From assembly GCF_047345415.1 (NCBI RefSeq), contig NZ_JBLFEP010000006.1, positions 310,001 to 374,000 of the forward strand: a stretch of DNA of 64,000 nucleotides. The letters are read 5' to 3'. Of this stretch, positions 16,569 to 26,042 are shown in pieces (position 1 is the stretch's first letter; each line of letters starts with the position of its first letter). The notes under the pieces are model-generated. The model was given only the letters and a program-made list of their open reading frames with translations. It was not told the DNA's origin and ran no database searches. The position numbers were made by a program, and so were the translations under genes. The stretch is from Maribacter_C sp947494565 (GTDB lineage Bacteria; Bacteroidota; Bacteroidia; Flavobacteriales; Flavobacteriaceae).

Positions 16569-16592
16569 ATACTCCATTTCATTCAGTTTGTA

Positions 16593-18221
16593 CTATCCTA
16601 AAAACGGATATCTATAGTCTTCAGGAGTTACGAAAGTCTCTTTGATCAATCGCGGCGAGACCCATCGCAATAGGTTCTGCGCTGACCCAGCTTTGTCATT
16701 CGTACCTGATGCCCTGGCACCCCCAAAGGGTTGTTGGCCTACGACCGCACCTGTCGGTTTATCGTTGATATAGAAGTTACCCGCACAGTTTTGCAATGCC
16801 TTCGTCGCTTCATCGATCGCATATCTGTCCGTTGATAAAACCGCTCCTGTAAGAGCGTATTCAGAGGTGGAATCAACTAACTTCAATGTCTTTGACCAGT
16901 CTTTATCATCATAGACGTACACCGTAACCACTGGTCCGAACAATTCGGTTTCCATAGTGGTGTATTTTGGATCTGTAGTAACGATAACAGTAGGCTCGAT
17001 AAAATACCCTTTTGATTTATCGTATCCTCCACCAGCAAATACTTTTGCCTTCTTGTCTTTTTTGGCCTGATCAATGTATTTGGCCAATTTGTCAAAGGAA
17101 CCTTCATGGATGACCGCTGTGATGAAATTTGACATGTCTTCCGGTGACCCAGGTGAATTAAATGATTCCACATCTTTCTTTACCAAATCCAGAATGCGAT
17201 TTGCTTTTGATTTTGGAAGATATACCCGAGAGGCAGCACTACATTTTTGTCCTTGGAATTCGAATGCTCCTCGTGTAATAGCTGTAGCAACCTGCTCTGG
17301 TTTTGCAGAAGGATGGGCGATAATGAAATCTTTTCCACCGGTTTCCCCTACTATTCTAGGATATGTCCTGTATTTATGGATGTTCGTTCCGATTTGCTTC
17401 CATAGTTCCTTGAACACATGTGTGGAGCCCGTAAAGTGGATTCCGGCGAAATCGGGACTGTCCAATACCGTTTTGGTAATCATGACGGGATCTCCATATA
17501 CCACATTGATAACGCCATCAGGTAGTCCGGCTTCTTTGAAAATATCAACAATGACTTTTGCGGAGAAAATCTGGCTGTCACTAGGTTTCCAAACGACAAC
17601 ATTGCCCATCATGGCCGCACTGGCCGGCAGGTTTCCGGCTATGGCCGTGAAGTTGAACGGAGTAATGGCATACACGAAACCTTCTAAGGGCCGGTATTCC
17701 ACACGGTTCCAAATACCTTCGGCAGAATCGGGTTGTTCTTCATAAATCTGGGACATGTATTCCACATTGAAACGCAAGAAATCGATAAACTCACATGCGG
17801 CATCTATTTCCGCCTGGTGGATGGTTTTTGATTGGGCGATCATGGTAGCCGCATTGATTTTGGCTCGATAAGGTCCGGCAATGAGCTCGGCAGCCTTTAA
17901 AAATATAGCCGCACGTTGTTCCCAAGTCAGATCTGCCCATGCATCACGTGCTTTTAAGGCAGATGAAATAGCATCCGATACGTGAGATTTATTGGCAAGG
18001 TGATAGGTGCCGACCTTGTGTTTATGATCGTGTGGCGGTGACATGGGCTTTGTCTTGCCCGACTTGACTTTTTTCTTGCCGATATACATCGGTACCTCTA
18101 CGGTGCCGTTATAATAGGAGCTATATTGCTTTAATACCGCTTCTCGTTCAGGAGAGCCTGGCGCATAGCTTTTTATCGGTTCATTGATTGCGGTTGGTAC
18201 TTGAAAAAAACCTTTACCCAT
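16593..18221 (-). CDS. pruA: L-glutamate gamma-semialdehyde dehydrogenase (1-pyrroline-5-carboxylate dehydrogenase)
   Basis: A 542-residue aldehyde dehydrogenase that oxidises glutamate semialdehyde to glutamate with NAD+, the second step of proline breakdown. Visible are the NAD-binding VVWKPSDSQ near 213, FTGSTHVFKELW near 264, the catalytic Glu in VGETGGKD (about residue 293), the catalytic Cys in FQGQKCSAASR (about 327), and the C-terminal QQPFGGARASGTNDKAG. This is the stand-alone enzyme, not fused to proline dehydrogenase. The frame extends to 18254, but a -7 element overlaps that codon, so the ATG at 18221 is the start. Confidence 0.96.
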   Translation of the reverse strand: MGKGFFQVPTAINEPIKSYAPGSPEREAVLKQYSSYYNGTVEVPMYIGKKKVKSGKTKPMSPPHDHKHKVGTYHLANKSHVSDAISSALKARDAWADLTWEQRAAIFLKAAELIAGPYRAKINAATMIAQSKTIHQAEIDAACEFIDFLRFNVEYMSQIYEEQPDSAEGIWNRVEYRPLEGFVYAITPFNFTAIAGNLPASAAMMGNVVVWKPSDSQIFSAKVIVDIFKEAGLPDGVINVVYGDPVMITKTVLDSPDFAGIHFTGSTHVFKELWKQIGTNIHKYRTYPRIVGETGGKDFIIAHPSAKPEQVATAITRGAFEFQGQKCSAASRVYLPKSKANRILDLVKKDVESFNSPGSPEDMSNFITAVIHEGSFDKLAKYIDQAKKDKKAKVFAGGGYDKSKGYFIEPTVIVTTDPKYTTMETELFGPVVTVYVYDDKDWSKTLKLVDSTSEYALTGAVLSTDRYAIDEATKALQNCAGNFYINDKPTGAVVGQQPFGGARASGTNDKAGSAQNLLRWVSPRLIKETFVTPEDYRYPFLG

Positions 18222-18251
18222 AGTGCTGATTTTAGGTGTTGAAAATTTGCA

Positions 18252-18259
18252 CAAAGGTA
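18252..18259 (-). promoter_or_regulatory. -7 promoter element for pruA
   Basis: TACCTTTG on the minus strand, in the gap between apaG and pruA, matches TAnnTTTG and lies 30 bases before the preferred ATG. It means pruA can be transcribed separately from the upstream plug-DUF3667-apaG genes. Confidence 0.45.
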
Positions 18260-18294
18260 CTAAAATGGAACCCGAATAAAAACTAAACGAAGAC

Positions 18295-18681
18295 CTAGTT
18301 TAACGCAAAGGGTGCGCTGAACTTAAAGGTGGGAATGTAGACCCTGAATTTCTCGGTGGATGAGAAATTGACCATATTGTAATATCCCTTCATGGCCCCT
18401 ATGGGAGAGGCGAGTAGGCAACCGGAGTTGTATGTATGGGATTCACCCGGACGAATGACCGGTTTCTTGCCGATTACACCTTCCCCGTCCACAACTTCCA
18501 TTTCGTTGAGGGCATCGTAAATCTGCCAATGACGTCCGGTGAGTTGAACCGAATCTTGACTCTGATTTTCTATGGTAATGGTATAGCCAAATGCGAAATG
18601 CATTTTATAGTTCTTGAAGAACGTGCCCTCGAAAGTGGTATTGACTGAGACTTTTATGCCTTTAGTAACTTGTGTGATCAT
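18295..18681 (-). CDS. apaG: ApaG domain protein
   Basis: A 128-residue single-domain protein with the ApaG fold, an immunoglobulin-like beta sandwich. Family hallmarks are ITQVTKGIKVSVNTTF at the start, YTITIENQSQDSVQLTGRHWQI near 50-70, VVDGEGVIGKKPVI near 78, and the Gly-rich YNSGCLLASPIGAMKGYY near 95-112. ApaG was linked to Co2+/Mg2+ tolerance in enterobacteria, but the biochemical role is not settled. It lies 13 bases after the DUF3667 gene and upstream of pruA, an arrangement consistent with one unit with the plug gene. Confidence 0.93.
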   Translation of the reverse strand: MITQVTKGIKVSVNTTFEGTFFKNYKMHFAFGYTITIENQSQDSVQLTGRHWQIYDALNEMEVVDGEGVIGKKPVIRPGESHTYNSGCLLASPIGAMKGYYNMVNFSSTEKFRVYIPTFKFSAPFALN

Positions 18682-18694
18682 GATGTCGTTCGGT

Positions 18695-19816
18695 CTAATA
18701 GGTAAATACTCCTCCTGTAAACAAAATAGCTATAGTCAACATTGCTAAAATAAAGAAAACAAAATTTAAAAATAGATATTTAACAAGAGTTTTAAAGATG
18801 CCTTGTTCGTAGAATTTCCGCATTGCTTGAAAGAGGTACAGTCCGAAAACCAAAATGAAAAACCACCAACTGAGCGTATCGAAAATTGAGTCTACTAAAA
18901 AGCTAACAATGAGCAAGATAAACAACAATGAGGTAATGTGAAAACCAAAGATCAAATGATCGGTATAAGTGTATTTTTTTCTGATGTACGCCAACCAAAT
19001 GAAAATGGCGAAAGCTGGAAGGAAGAAAAATACGGCGAACGGAAGCTTCGAAATCATGCTGCTAACGAAACTTCCGGGTTCTTTTCTAAAACGATTAAAA
19101 CTGGTAGCCGCCCTAAAAGCGGAACGATTCATTCTTGAATCTTCTAAGTCGTACTTCTTTATAATTGCATCAAATTGATAGATTTTATCTTCATTAAAAA
19201 CGGCATTAAAAAATTCGCGTTTTCCGAAAAATCGGTTTATAAATCCATCTGACTCTGTTTTTTTGAAATGTTTTTGGGGGTCACTAAGCAATATGGAATC
19301 GCTATTCATGAAATTTTCCCAAATCTTTAAGGAGTCCAAGGCTGTCTCTAATGTCTGTTGTTCTTCAGCCGGAATATCCTTGAATTCTGCGCTGAAATTC
19401 AGGGGTCCATCTTCTCTGATCCAATCACCATCTGCATCCGCCCCGAATTTATCCAGTGCTTGAAAATCTCCGGTAAAATTCAGCATTAGGAAGTATACAA
19501 TGGCCAAACTCAATAGAAACCGAAAGGGATTTGTATACGAGACTCTTTTGCCCCTGACATAGTCTTTTGTGATTCGACCGGGCCTGATTAATAAGGCCGA
19601 AAGTGTTTTTAATAATTTGGAGTCATAGGATATCAGACTCGAGAAAAACTCATCGAAAAAATCTTTTAGGGTAAGTTTTTTTGTGCTATTCGCTTGTGAG
19701 CAGTTAGGGCAGTAGCGATCGCTGATATCCAGAGGGTGTTGGCAGTTGGCGCATTCGGTACCCCTGTATCTTAACTGGTATCTTCCTGTGTGTTGAAGTG
19801 TTGGTTTGTTGTCCAT
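18695..19816 (-). CDS. DUF3667 membrane protein with N-terminal zinc ribbon
   Basis: A 373-residue protein. Near the N-terminus two CxxC pairs (CANCQH near 18 and CPNCSQAN near 34) form a zinc ribbon, followed by TLKDFFDEFFSSLISYDSKLLKTL and a PGRITKDYVRGKRVSYTNPFR stretch that is the DUF3667 signature. At least four membrane segments follow, one near residue 105 and three in the C-terminal third, with a soluble loop between. The function is unknown; it is widespread in Bacteroidetes. The ATG at 19816 is preferred over the TTG at 19825. It lies 27 bases after the T9SS plug gene. Confidence 0.88.
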   Translation of the reverse strand: MDNKPTLQHTGRYQLRYRGTECANCQHPLDISDRYCPNCSQANSTKKLTLKDFFDEFFSSLISYDSKLLKTLSALLIRPGRITKDYVRGKRVSYTNPFRFLLSLAIVYFLMLNFTGDFQALDKFGADADGDWIREDGPLNFSAEFKDIPAEEQQTLETALDSLKIWENFMNSDSILLSDPQKHFKKTESDGFINRFFGKREFFNAVFNEDKIYQFDAIIKKYDLEDSRMNRSAFRAATSFNRFRKEPGSFVSSMISKLPFAVFFFLPAFAIFIWLAYIRKKYTYTDHLIFGFHITSLLFILLIVSFLVDSIFDTLSWWFFILVFGLYLFQAMRKFYEQGIFKTLVKYLFLNFVFFILAMLTIAILFTGGVFTY

Positions 19817-19843
19817 CAAAATCAATTGATGGTCAAATATAGC

Positions 19844-21088
19844 CTAATTACTAATATCCCGCGAGTTTGTAGACCCCACTCCGATGATGCTATCGTAAAT
19901 TTGACCGAAATCGCGATAGTAGACCAGAATTAGGTAAGTATTCTCTGTAAAATGAAAACTCCCTGAAATAGTGTTCAGATCAACCGCTCCATCTTCTTTC
20001 TTGATGACGTATTTATAGTTGTAAAAGCCTTGTTTCAACTTAATGGCTGTTTCCATCATCCCATTTTCCTCATTGTAGGTCATCTTGTTTTCATCGGTAA
20101 AGGCGTAATTATTGAACTTTCCGAAAACATAAACATCATCGAGATTCAGTTCTTCTGAATAGGGTAGGCTGTAGTGAATGTTGGTGTATTCCGCTTCTCT
20201 TGACTCATCATCTCCTTGTAAGGTGCGAACAACATAATCGCCATTAATGTCGGGAAAATAAGTGTATTCACGAACACTTCTGAATCTGTCGGCAAACAGA
20301 TAATGTTGATAAATGTCGGTCAATTCAATATGCGAAATGACGGAACTTGGTGCGCGCAAATCTTTGGTGTCAAAATTCAAAAACTCGTTTCCACCATAAA
20401 AACTGGTTTCTTGGTCGTACTTATAGACCAATTCATTGCCCAATGTGAATTGGGGTTTGATGTTGTAAAGGGCACTGGGCCAATAATAGTTTTGTATGAT
20501 GGCGACCTTTACTTCTTTTTTCGGATTTACCAACCGGAAATTGCCCGAATTGATTTTGAATTGAACGACCTGTTTTTCATCCAAAAACTCGAAATCACGA
20601 GATCTTTTAACCACTGCACCCACTTTTACGACATCTTTGAAGACTACAAATCTTCTAGAGAACTGCAATTCGTAAGTTGAATTGTAAATCTCTAAAACGT
20701 AGTTGCCACTGACTTTGAGGCGTACATTGTCGTTGGGTATGGTCAGACGATAATTGCTGTACGGTTGCAATGTGGTATAACTATTCTCGTAGTCGATGAT
20801 GCGTTGGTTGTCGACCCCGGTAAGATACTGTGATTTGAGCAGTTGTGATGGTGTCCAATCATAATCACAATGTATTAGTTTATAGTAATAGTCCTGTTCG
20901 CTCGCCGTGGTATCATCGAACTCAAGGTAAATGGGTTCGTTGAGTTGAACGACTGGAAACTGGTCGCCGGTAGGCCCTTCGAAGATTACAGATCTGATAT
21001 GATCCGGTGGGTTGACTTCCTCCTGGACTTGGGCAAAAAGCAATGGGGTGATGAACAGAAATGCAATCTGTTTAAGATTTAAATGCAT
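19844..21088 (-). CDS. Type IX secretion system plug protein (DUF5103)
   Basis: A 414-residue exported protein (signal peptide ending near LLFAQ) of the DUF5103 family. The order PPDHIRSVIFEG, FPVVQLNEPIYLEFDD, YYYKLIHCDYDWTPSQL, EFLNFDTKDLR and GDYVVRTL is that of the family. One member is the plug that closes the periplasmic side of the SprA translocon when PorV is absent, as known from the F. johnsoniae structure. I assign it by family recognition; length is normal. It heads a four-gene minus-strand region (plug, DUF3667, apaG, pruA) and is divergent from nqrA. Confidence 0.85.
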   Translation of the reverse strand: MHLNLKQIAFLFITPLLFAQVQEEVNPPDHIRSVIFEGPTGDQFPVVQLNEPIYLEFDDTTASEQDYYYKLIHCDYDWTPSQLLKSQYLTGVDNQRIIDYENSYTTLQPYSNYRLTIPNDNVRLKVSGNYVLEIYNSTYELQFSRRFVVFKDVVKVGAVVKRSRDFEFLDEKQVVQFKINSGNFRLVNPKKEVKVAIIQNYYWPSALYNIKPQFTLGNELVYKYDQETSFYGGNEFLNFDTKDLRAPSSVISHIELTDIYQHYLFADRFRSVREYTYFPDINGDYVVRTLQGDDESREAEYTNIHYSLPYSEELNLDDVYVFGKFNNYAFTDENKMTYNEENGMMETAIKLKQGFYNYKYVIKKEDGAVDLNTISGSFHFTENTYLILVYYRDFGQIYDSIIGVGSTNSRDISN

Positions 21089-21239
21089 TTAAAACCTATT
21101 TTTTCGGTAAAGGTAAACAAAAAGCATACCTAAAAAATTATGCTCGATGTAATGCCCAAATTTATAGGCAATTATTATGAAAACTATCCTTTAAGTATTA
21201 TTTTCGCACCAAATTTTGTTAACCTAAGGTCTACGATAT

Positions 21240-22592
21240 ATGTCAAAGGACATCCGGATTAAAAAAGGCTTGAATATCAACCTTATCGGCGAAGCCGAAA
21301 AGACTACTTCCAAAGCTGTTTCAAGCAACGTTTACGCTATCAAACTTGATGATTTTCATGGAATAACACCAAAAATGTTGGTGAAACAAGGTGCCGAGGT
21401 CAAGGCCGGGGAAGCCCTTTTTTACAACAAAAACATTGAAGGTATGTTGTTCGTGTCACCTGTGAGTGGAGAACTGATCGAAATCGAAAGAGGGGCGAGA
21501 AGACGGATTTTGACTTTGAAAATATTAGCCGATAAAGAGCAACAAGTCTTAGAGCACTCCAAGCTGGATATCCAGGCAGCGACCTCGCAGGATATCAAGG
21601 CCCATTTATTGAAAGGCGGATGTTGGCCTTTTATCAAGCAACGGCCCTATGACGTCATTGCCGATCCGGATACCAATCCGAAATCCATTTTTGTTTCCGG
21701 ATACATCACCGCACCCCTAGCTGCCGATTTGGATTATGTGTTACAAGGAAAGGAAGCGGAGTTACAAGCGGCAATTTCAGCACTTTCTAAACTTACCGCC
21801 GGAAAAGTGCATGTTTCCATAGGTAAAAATGGCAATTCGCCTTTGGCCGGAATTCAGGGAATCGAACTTCATAAGGTTTCCGGACCACACCCTGCGGGAC
21901 TTGTAGGTACCCAAATTAATAAAATAGACCCAATTAATAAGGGAGAGCTGGTTTGGACGGTTACCCCGCAAGACTTGGTGATCATCGGAGAATATTTACT
22001 GACCGGTGTTTTCAATGCGGAGCGGACCATTGCTTTGGTAGGTTCATCCGTTAAGACTCCAAAATACTACACCACCAAAATCGGGACTGAAATCTCAACA
22101 TTCTTGTATGGTAGTGGCGTTCATTCTGAAAATATCAGAGTGATCAATGGCGATGTGCTTACCGGTGCGAAAAGTAGTCCTGATGGATATCTAGGGTATT
22201 ATAACAACACCGTGACGGCTATTCCCGAAGGAGATGATTATGAGTTGTTCGGATGGAACAAGCCGGTTTTCAATAAAATTTCTACTACAAGGGCGCTGAC
22301 CTTTTCATGGTTGCAACCCAAGAAAAAGTACGATCTAAACACCAACACGAACGGTGAACATCGTGCATTTGTCTTGACTGGACAATACGAGCAGGTTTTT
22401 CCGCTGGATATTTATCCGATGCAATTGCTGAAGGCATGTATGGTCAAAGACCTGGATGAAATGGAGCAATTGGGCTTATACGAGGTCGCCCCCGAGGACT
22501 TCTCATTGACGGAATTCATTTGTGTTTCCAAACAACCACACCAACAGATTATCCGTGAAGGATTGGATTTACTACAACAAGAAATAGGATAA
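21240..22592 (+). CDS. nqrA: Na+-translocating NADH:quinone reductase subunit A
   Basis: A 450-residue cytoplasmic-side subunit of Na+-NQR, starting MSKDIRIKKGLNINLIGEAE. Typical NqrA segments include the lipoyl-like GAEVKAGEALFYNK, the GCWPFIKQRPYDVIADPD motif near residue 127, and ISTTRALTFSWLQPKKKYDLNTNTNGEHRAF near the C-terminus. NqrA lies at the quinone end of the complex. It is the first gene of an nqrABCDEF operon with gaps of only 1-22 bases. Na+ pumping by this enzyme is typical of marine flavobacteria. Confidence 0.96.
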   Translation: MSKDIRIKKGLNINLIGEAEKTTSKAVSSNVYAIKLDDFHGITPKMLVKQGAEVKAGEALFYNKNIEGMLFVSPVSGELIEIERGARRRILTLKILADKEQQVLEHSKLDIQAATSQDIKAHLLKGGCWPFIKQRPYDVIADPDTNPKSIFVSGYITAPLAADLDYVLQGKEAELQAAISALSKLTAGKVHVSIGKNGNSPLAGIQGIELHKVSGPHPAGLVGTQINKIDPINKGELVWTVTPQDLVIIGEYLLTGVFNAERTIALVGSSVKTPKYYTTKIGTEISTFLYGSGVHSENIRVINGDVLTGAKSSPDGYLGYYNNTVTAIPEGDDYELFGWNKPVFNKISTTRALTFSWLQPKKKYDLNTNTNGEHRAFVLTGQYEQVFPLDIYPMQLLKACMVKDLDEMEQLGLYEVAPEDFSLTEFICVSKQPHQQIIREGLDLLQQEIG

Positions 22593-22595
22593 GTT

Positions 22596-23873
22596 ATGAG
22601 CATAAAAAGCAAAATGCATGAGTTGAAGATGAAGTATCAGGGCAAAAAAATGGCTCCAGCCTTCAATGCCTTTCATACTTTTCTTTTTTCTCCTAACGAA
22701 ACCACTCATGCCGGTGGTACCCATGTAAAGGGAGCTGACGATCTGAAGCGTACCATGAACACGGTAATTATGGCGTTGATACCGGTGTTGATATTCTCAA
22801 TGTTCAACGCAGGGTACCAACACTACTCGGCTATCAACGGTTTTCCGGAGAACTTTTCTGTAATGGAACATTTCTTAACCTGGGATAATTTTTGGATAGG
22901 AATTGTCAAAGTATTGCCTTTGGTGGTGGTTTCCTATGGTGTAGGCCTTTTGGTGGAGTTCATTTTCGCTGTGATCAAAGGCCACGAAGTTGAAGAAGGA
23001 TATCTGGTAACGGGAATGTTGGTGCCATTGATTATGCCTATAGATACTCCGCTTTGGATGCTGTCGGTAGCCGTTGTTTTTGGTGTAGTCATTGGAAAAG
23101 AAGTTTTTGGAGGAACGGGAATGAATATTTTGAATCCTGCCCTGACGATTCGGGCCTTTTTGTTCTTTGCCTATCCTACTTGGATGAGCGGTGATAAGGT
23201 TTGGGTACACGGCGCTAAGGATGGGGTTACGCAGGCCGGTTCGGTGGATGCGATTTCCGGAGAGACCATATTGGGTTATTTGGCCCAAGGTAATGAAGCT
23301 GCGTATCAGGCCAAGTATAGTCTCTCTGACATGTTTTTCGGTTTTATTCCCGGCTCGGTAGGGGAGACCTCTACTTTTTTGATTCTACTTGGAGGCCTTT
23401 TCTTGATATTTACAAAAATTGCCAGCTGGCGTATTATGGTCAGTGCCGTTATCGGTTCTTTGGCAATGGGTCTTATCTTCAATGGAATTGTCGATGCGGG
23501 ATGGATTGCGGAGTACAGTAAGTTTTACGGCTTGATGCAATTTGATTTTTGGAAGCATTTACTTGTCGGTGGATTGGCCTTCGGTATCGTCTATATGGCG
23601 ACCGATCCTGTAACAGGTTCACAAACCAATCGCGGAAAATGGATCTATGGTTTTTTCATCGGGTTCATGTCGGTGATGATCCGAGTGTTCAACCCTGGAT
23701 ATCCAGAGGGTGTTTTCTTGGCTATTCTATTGATGAACGTTTTTGCACCAACCATCGATCATTACGTGATTCGAGGTAATGTAAAACGAAGAATGAAAAG
23801 ATTAAAGAACGCTGTCGTCTTACCAAAAGATAGTGACAGTGCGGCTAAAGAACTAAAAGCGGAAACAGTTTAG
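22596..23873 (+). CDS. nqrB: Na+-translocating NADH:quinone reductase subunit B
   Basis: A 425-residue membrane subunit with about ten membrane segments, holding the covalently linked FMN and the Na+ path. The flavinylation threonine fits the stretch DPVTGSQTNRGKWIYG near residue 335 or the earlier SVGETSTFLILLGG near 255; the latter resembles the SATT-like FMN site of NqrB. Flavin attachment needs ApbE, encoded 4 kb downstream in the same region. It lies 3 bases after nqrA. Confidence 0.96.
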   Translation: MSIKSKMHELKMKYQGKKMAPAFNAFHTFLFSPNETTHAGGTHVKGADDLKRTMNTVIMALIPVLIFSMFNAGYQHYSAINGFPENFSVMEHFLTWDNFWIGIVKVLPLVVVSYGVGLLVEFIFAVIKGHEVEEGYLVTGMLVPLIMPIDTPLWMLSVAVVFGVVIGKEVFGGTGMNILNPALTIRAFLFFAYPTWMSGDKVWVHGAKDGVTQAGSVDAISGETILGYLAQGNEAAYQAKYSLSDMFFGFIPGSVGETSTFLILLGGLFLIFTKIASWRIMVSAVIGSLAMGLIFNGIVDAGWIAEYSKFYGLMQFDFWKHLLVGGLAFGIVYMATDPVTGSQTNRGKWIYGFFIGFMSVMIRVFNPGYPEGVFLAILLMNVFAPTIDHYVIRGNVKRRMKRLKNAVVLPKDSDSAAKELKAETV

Positions 23874-23875
23874 AG

Positions 23876-24625
23876 ATGGCAATAGATACGGATAAAAACG
23901 GATACACTATTTTGTTTGCGGTGGTCATGGTGATCGTCGTAGGTTCTGTGTTGGCCTTTTTGGCCTCGGGACTCAGTGAAAGAATAAAGGAGAATGAACG
24001 GTTTGAGAAACAGCAGAATATTCTCTATGCCATGGGTGTGAACGAGAATACGCCGGATAGCGGTGTGAATTTCATACCTACCGATGTCGTGGAAGATAAG
24101 TTTATCGAGCGAATCAAAACGCAGTACGTTTTGGTCAATGGCAAAGTAAACGAAGACGAGACGGCGTTCGCGATAGATGTAAAGAAACAATTAGCTGCAT
24201 TAAAAGCCGGAGACGAAGCTCGGCTACCGATTTTTGTGGGTGAGAAAGAGGGGAAAGAGATCTATGTCTTGCCAATGTACGGTAAGGGCTTATGGGATGC
24301 CATTTGGGGCTTTATCTCAGTCGATAAGGAAATGGTGGTTCAAGGGGTTTATTTTGACCACAAAGCGGAAACGGCAGGTTTGGGTGCCAACATCAAGATG
24401 CGTTTCTTCATGGATGATTTTATAGGGGAATCGCTTTTAGATGGTAAGAGTTATTCCGGTATCACTGTATCGAAAACGAACAATGACCCCCTAAATGATG
24501 ATAAACAAGATAACGAGGTCGATGCCATTGCAGGTGCGACGATAACGGGCAACGGCGTTTCCAGCATGATCAAGGAGACTTTAAAAGCCTACAAGCCTTA
24601 TTTAGAAACGATAAGAAACAATTAA
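23876..24625 (+). CDS. nqrC: Na+-translocating NADH:quinone reductase subunit C
   Basis: A 249-residue protein with one N-terminal membrane helix (ILFAVVMVIVVGSVLAFLA) and an FMN_bind domain. The covalent FMN acceptor threonine lies in VDAIAGATITGNGV near residue 220, the (S/A)GATxT motif. GLWDAIWGFISVD near residue 138 is also typical. Length is normal. The neighbouring ApbE is the expected modifying enzyme. Confidence 0.96.
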   Translation: MAIDTDKNGYTILFAVVMVIVVGSVLAFLASGLSERIKENERFEKQQNILYAMGVNENTPDSGVNFIPTDVVEDKFIERIKTQYVLVNGKVNEDETAFAIDVKKQLAALKAGDEARLPIFVGEKEGKEIYVLPMYGKGLWDAIWGFISVDKEMVVQGVYFDHKAETAGLGANIKMRFFMDDFIGESLLDGKSYSGITVSKTNNDPLNDDKQDNEVDAIAGATITGNGVSSMIKETLKAYKPYLETIRNN

Positions 24626-24626
24626 G

Positions 24627-25274
24627 ATGGCATTACTTTCAAAAAAAGATACAAATCTGATTCTCGATCCCTTAGCGGACAATAATCCGATTACGATTCA
24701 AGTATTGGGTATTTGTTCTGCCTTGGCGATTACGGCCGAGCTAAAGGCCTCCTTGGTAATGGCGGTATCGGTAATTTTTGTTATGGGCGTAGGTAACGTG
24801 GTTATTTCGTTGATGCGAAATATCATTCCTTCTAAGATCCGGATTATTGCGCAGCTTATTGTGGTGGCGACTTTGGTAATTGTAGTAGATCAAGTTTTGA
24901 AGGCCTATCAATATGAGTTGAGTAAAACCTTATCGGTATTTGTGGGATTGATCATTACCAATTGTATTATCATGGGGCGATTTGAAGCCTTTGCGCTAGG
25001 TAATGGCGTCTGGAGATCTTTTCTAGACGGTATCGGAAATGCCTTGGGGTACGGTGTTATATTGATTATCATTGGGTTTTTCAGGGAACTTTTGGGATCC
25101 GGCACCTTGTTCGGAATACAGGTCTTGGGCGATCCTATTGCTAAGACGGGCCTATATGCCATAGGTTATGAAAACAACGGATTTATGATTATTCCTCCAG
25201 CGGCGTTGATCGTTGTGGGGATTATCATATGGGTACAGCGCTCAAGGAATCCGGCATTGGTAGAAGAAAATTAA
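24627..25274 (+). CDS. nqrD: Na+-translocating NADH:quinone reductase subunit D
   Basis: A 215-residue integral membrane subunit with six hydrophobic segments, related to NqrE and RnfA/RnfE. The LGICSALAIT segment near residue 29 carries the conserved Cys, and NCIIMGRFEAFALGN near 112 the second, the pair that with NqrE forms the membrane Fe-S centre. The start LLSKKDTNLILDPLADNNPITIQ is typical. One base separates it from nqrC, suggesting tight coupling. Confidence 0.96.
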   Translation: MALLSKKDTNLILDPLADNNPITIQVLGICSALAITAELKASLVMAVSVIFVMGVGNVVISLMRNIIPSKIRIIAQLIVVATLVIVVDQVLKAYQYELSKTLSVFVGLIITNCIIMGRFEAFALGNGVWRSFLDGIGNALGYGVILIIIGFFRELLGSGTLFGIQVLGDPIAKTGLYAIGYENNGFMIIPPAALIVVGIIIWVQRSRNPALVEEN

Positions 25275-25296
25275 TTAGGCTTTTAAGGATACGATT

Positions 25297-26040
25297 ATGT
25301 TAGAACATTTAGAATTATTTTTTAAGTCGATTTTTATAGATAACATGGTATTTGCCGTGTTCTTGGGCATGTGTTCCTACCTTGCGGTTTCAAAGAAAGT
25401 TGCCACGGCCGTCGGCCTGGGAGCTGCGGTAATATTCGTTCTTGCGGTGACAGTACCCTTAAATTGGTTGCTTGATCAGTATTTACTCCGCGATGGGGCC
25501 TTGGCATGGTTAGGACCTGAATATGCCGATTATAACTTAGGCTTTTTGTCCTTCATCCTCTTTATTGCCACGATTGCTACAATGGTGCAATTGGTAGAGA
25601 TAGTGGTTGAGAAATTTTCACCTTCACTGTATAATTCCTTAGGGATCTTTTTGCCATTGATTGCCGTAAACTGCGCGATTCTTGGTGGGTCTTTGTTTAT
25701 GCAGGCTAGGGATATACCTTCTTTGGGCTTGGCGCTGAATTACGGTATAAGTTCAGGTATCGGTTGGTTCCTTGCCATCTTGGCGATTGCCGCGATTCGT
25801 GAAAAGATACGATATTCCAATGTTCCGCCACCTCTGAGAGGATTGGGTATCACCTTTATTATTACGGGCTTGATGGGTATTGGTTTTCAAAGTTTTGGAG
25901 GCATGTTAACAGGAGATAACGAGCCACCCGAGGATACGACTCCTACCACAGTAGAGGAAACCGAAGGAAAAGAACGAATTGAAGAAGGGATTGAAGACGA
26001 TGAAAAAGCAGTCTCTTATAACGATGTAATAAACGAATAA
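25297..26040 (+). CDS. nqrE: Na+-translocating NADH:quinone reductase subunit E, with acidic C-terminal extension
   Basis: A 247-residue membrane subunit, six membrane segments, homologous to NqrD in inverted topology. FLGMCSYLAVSKK near residue 23 and AVNCAILGGSLF near 125 hold the Fe-S cysteines. The core ends near residue 204 (GIGFQSFGGMLTGDN), after which there is an additional acidic tail of about 40 residues rich in Glu, Asp and Thr (PPEDTTPTTVEETEG and on). Most NqrE proteins are about 200 residues long. The tail's role is unknown. Confidence 0.95.
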   Translation: MLEHLELFFKSIFIDNMVFAVFLGMCSYLAVSKKVATAVGLGAAVIFVLAVTVPLNWLLDQYLLRDGALAWLGPEYADYNLGFLSFILFIATIATMVQLVEIVVEKFSPSLYNSLGIFLPLIAVNCAILGGSLFMQARDIPSLGLALNYGISSGIGWFLAILAIAAIREKIRYSNVPPPLRGLGITFIITGLMGIGFQSFGGMLTGDNEPPEDTTPTTVEETEGKERIEEGIEDDEKAVSYNDVINE

Positions 26041-26042
26041 AA

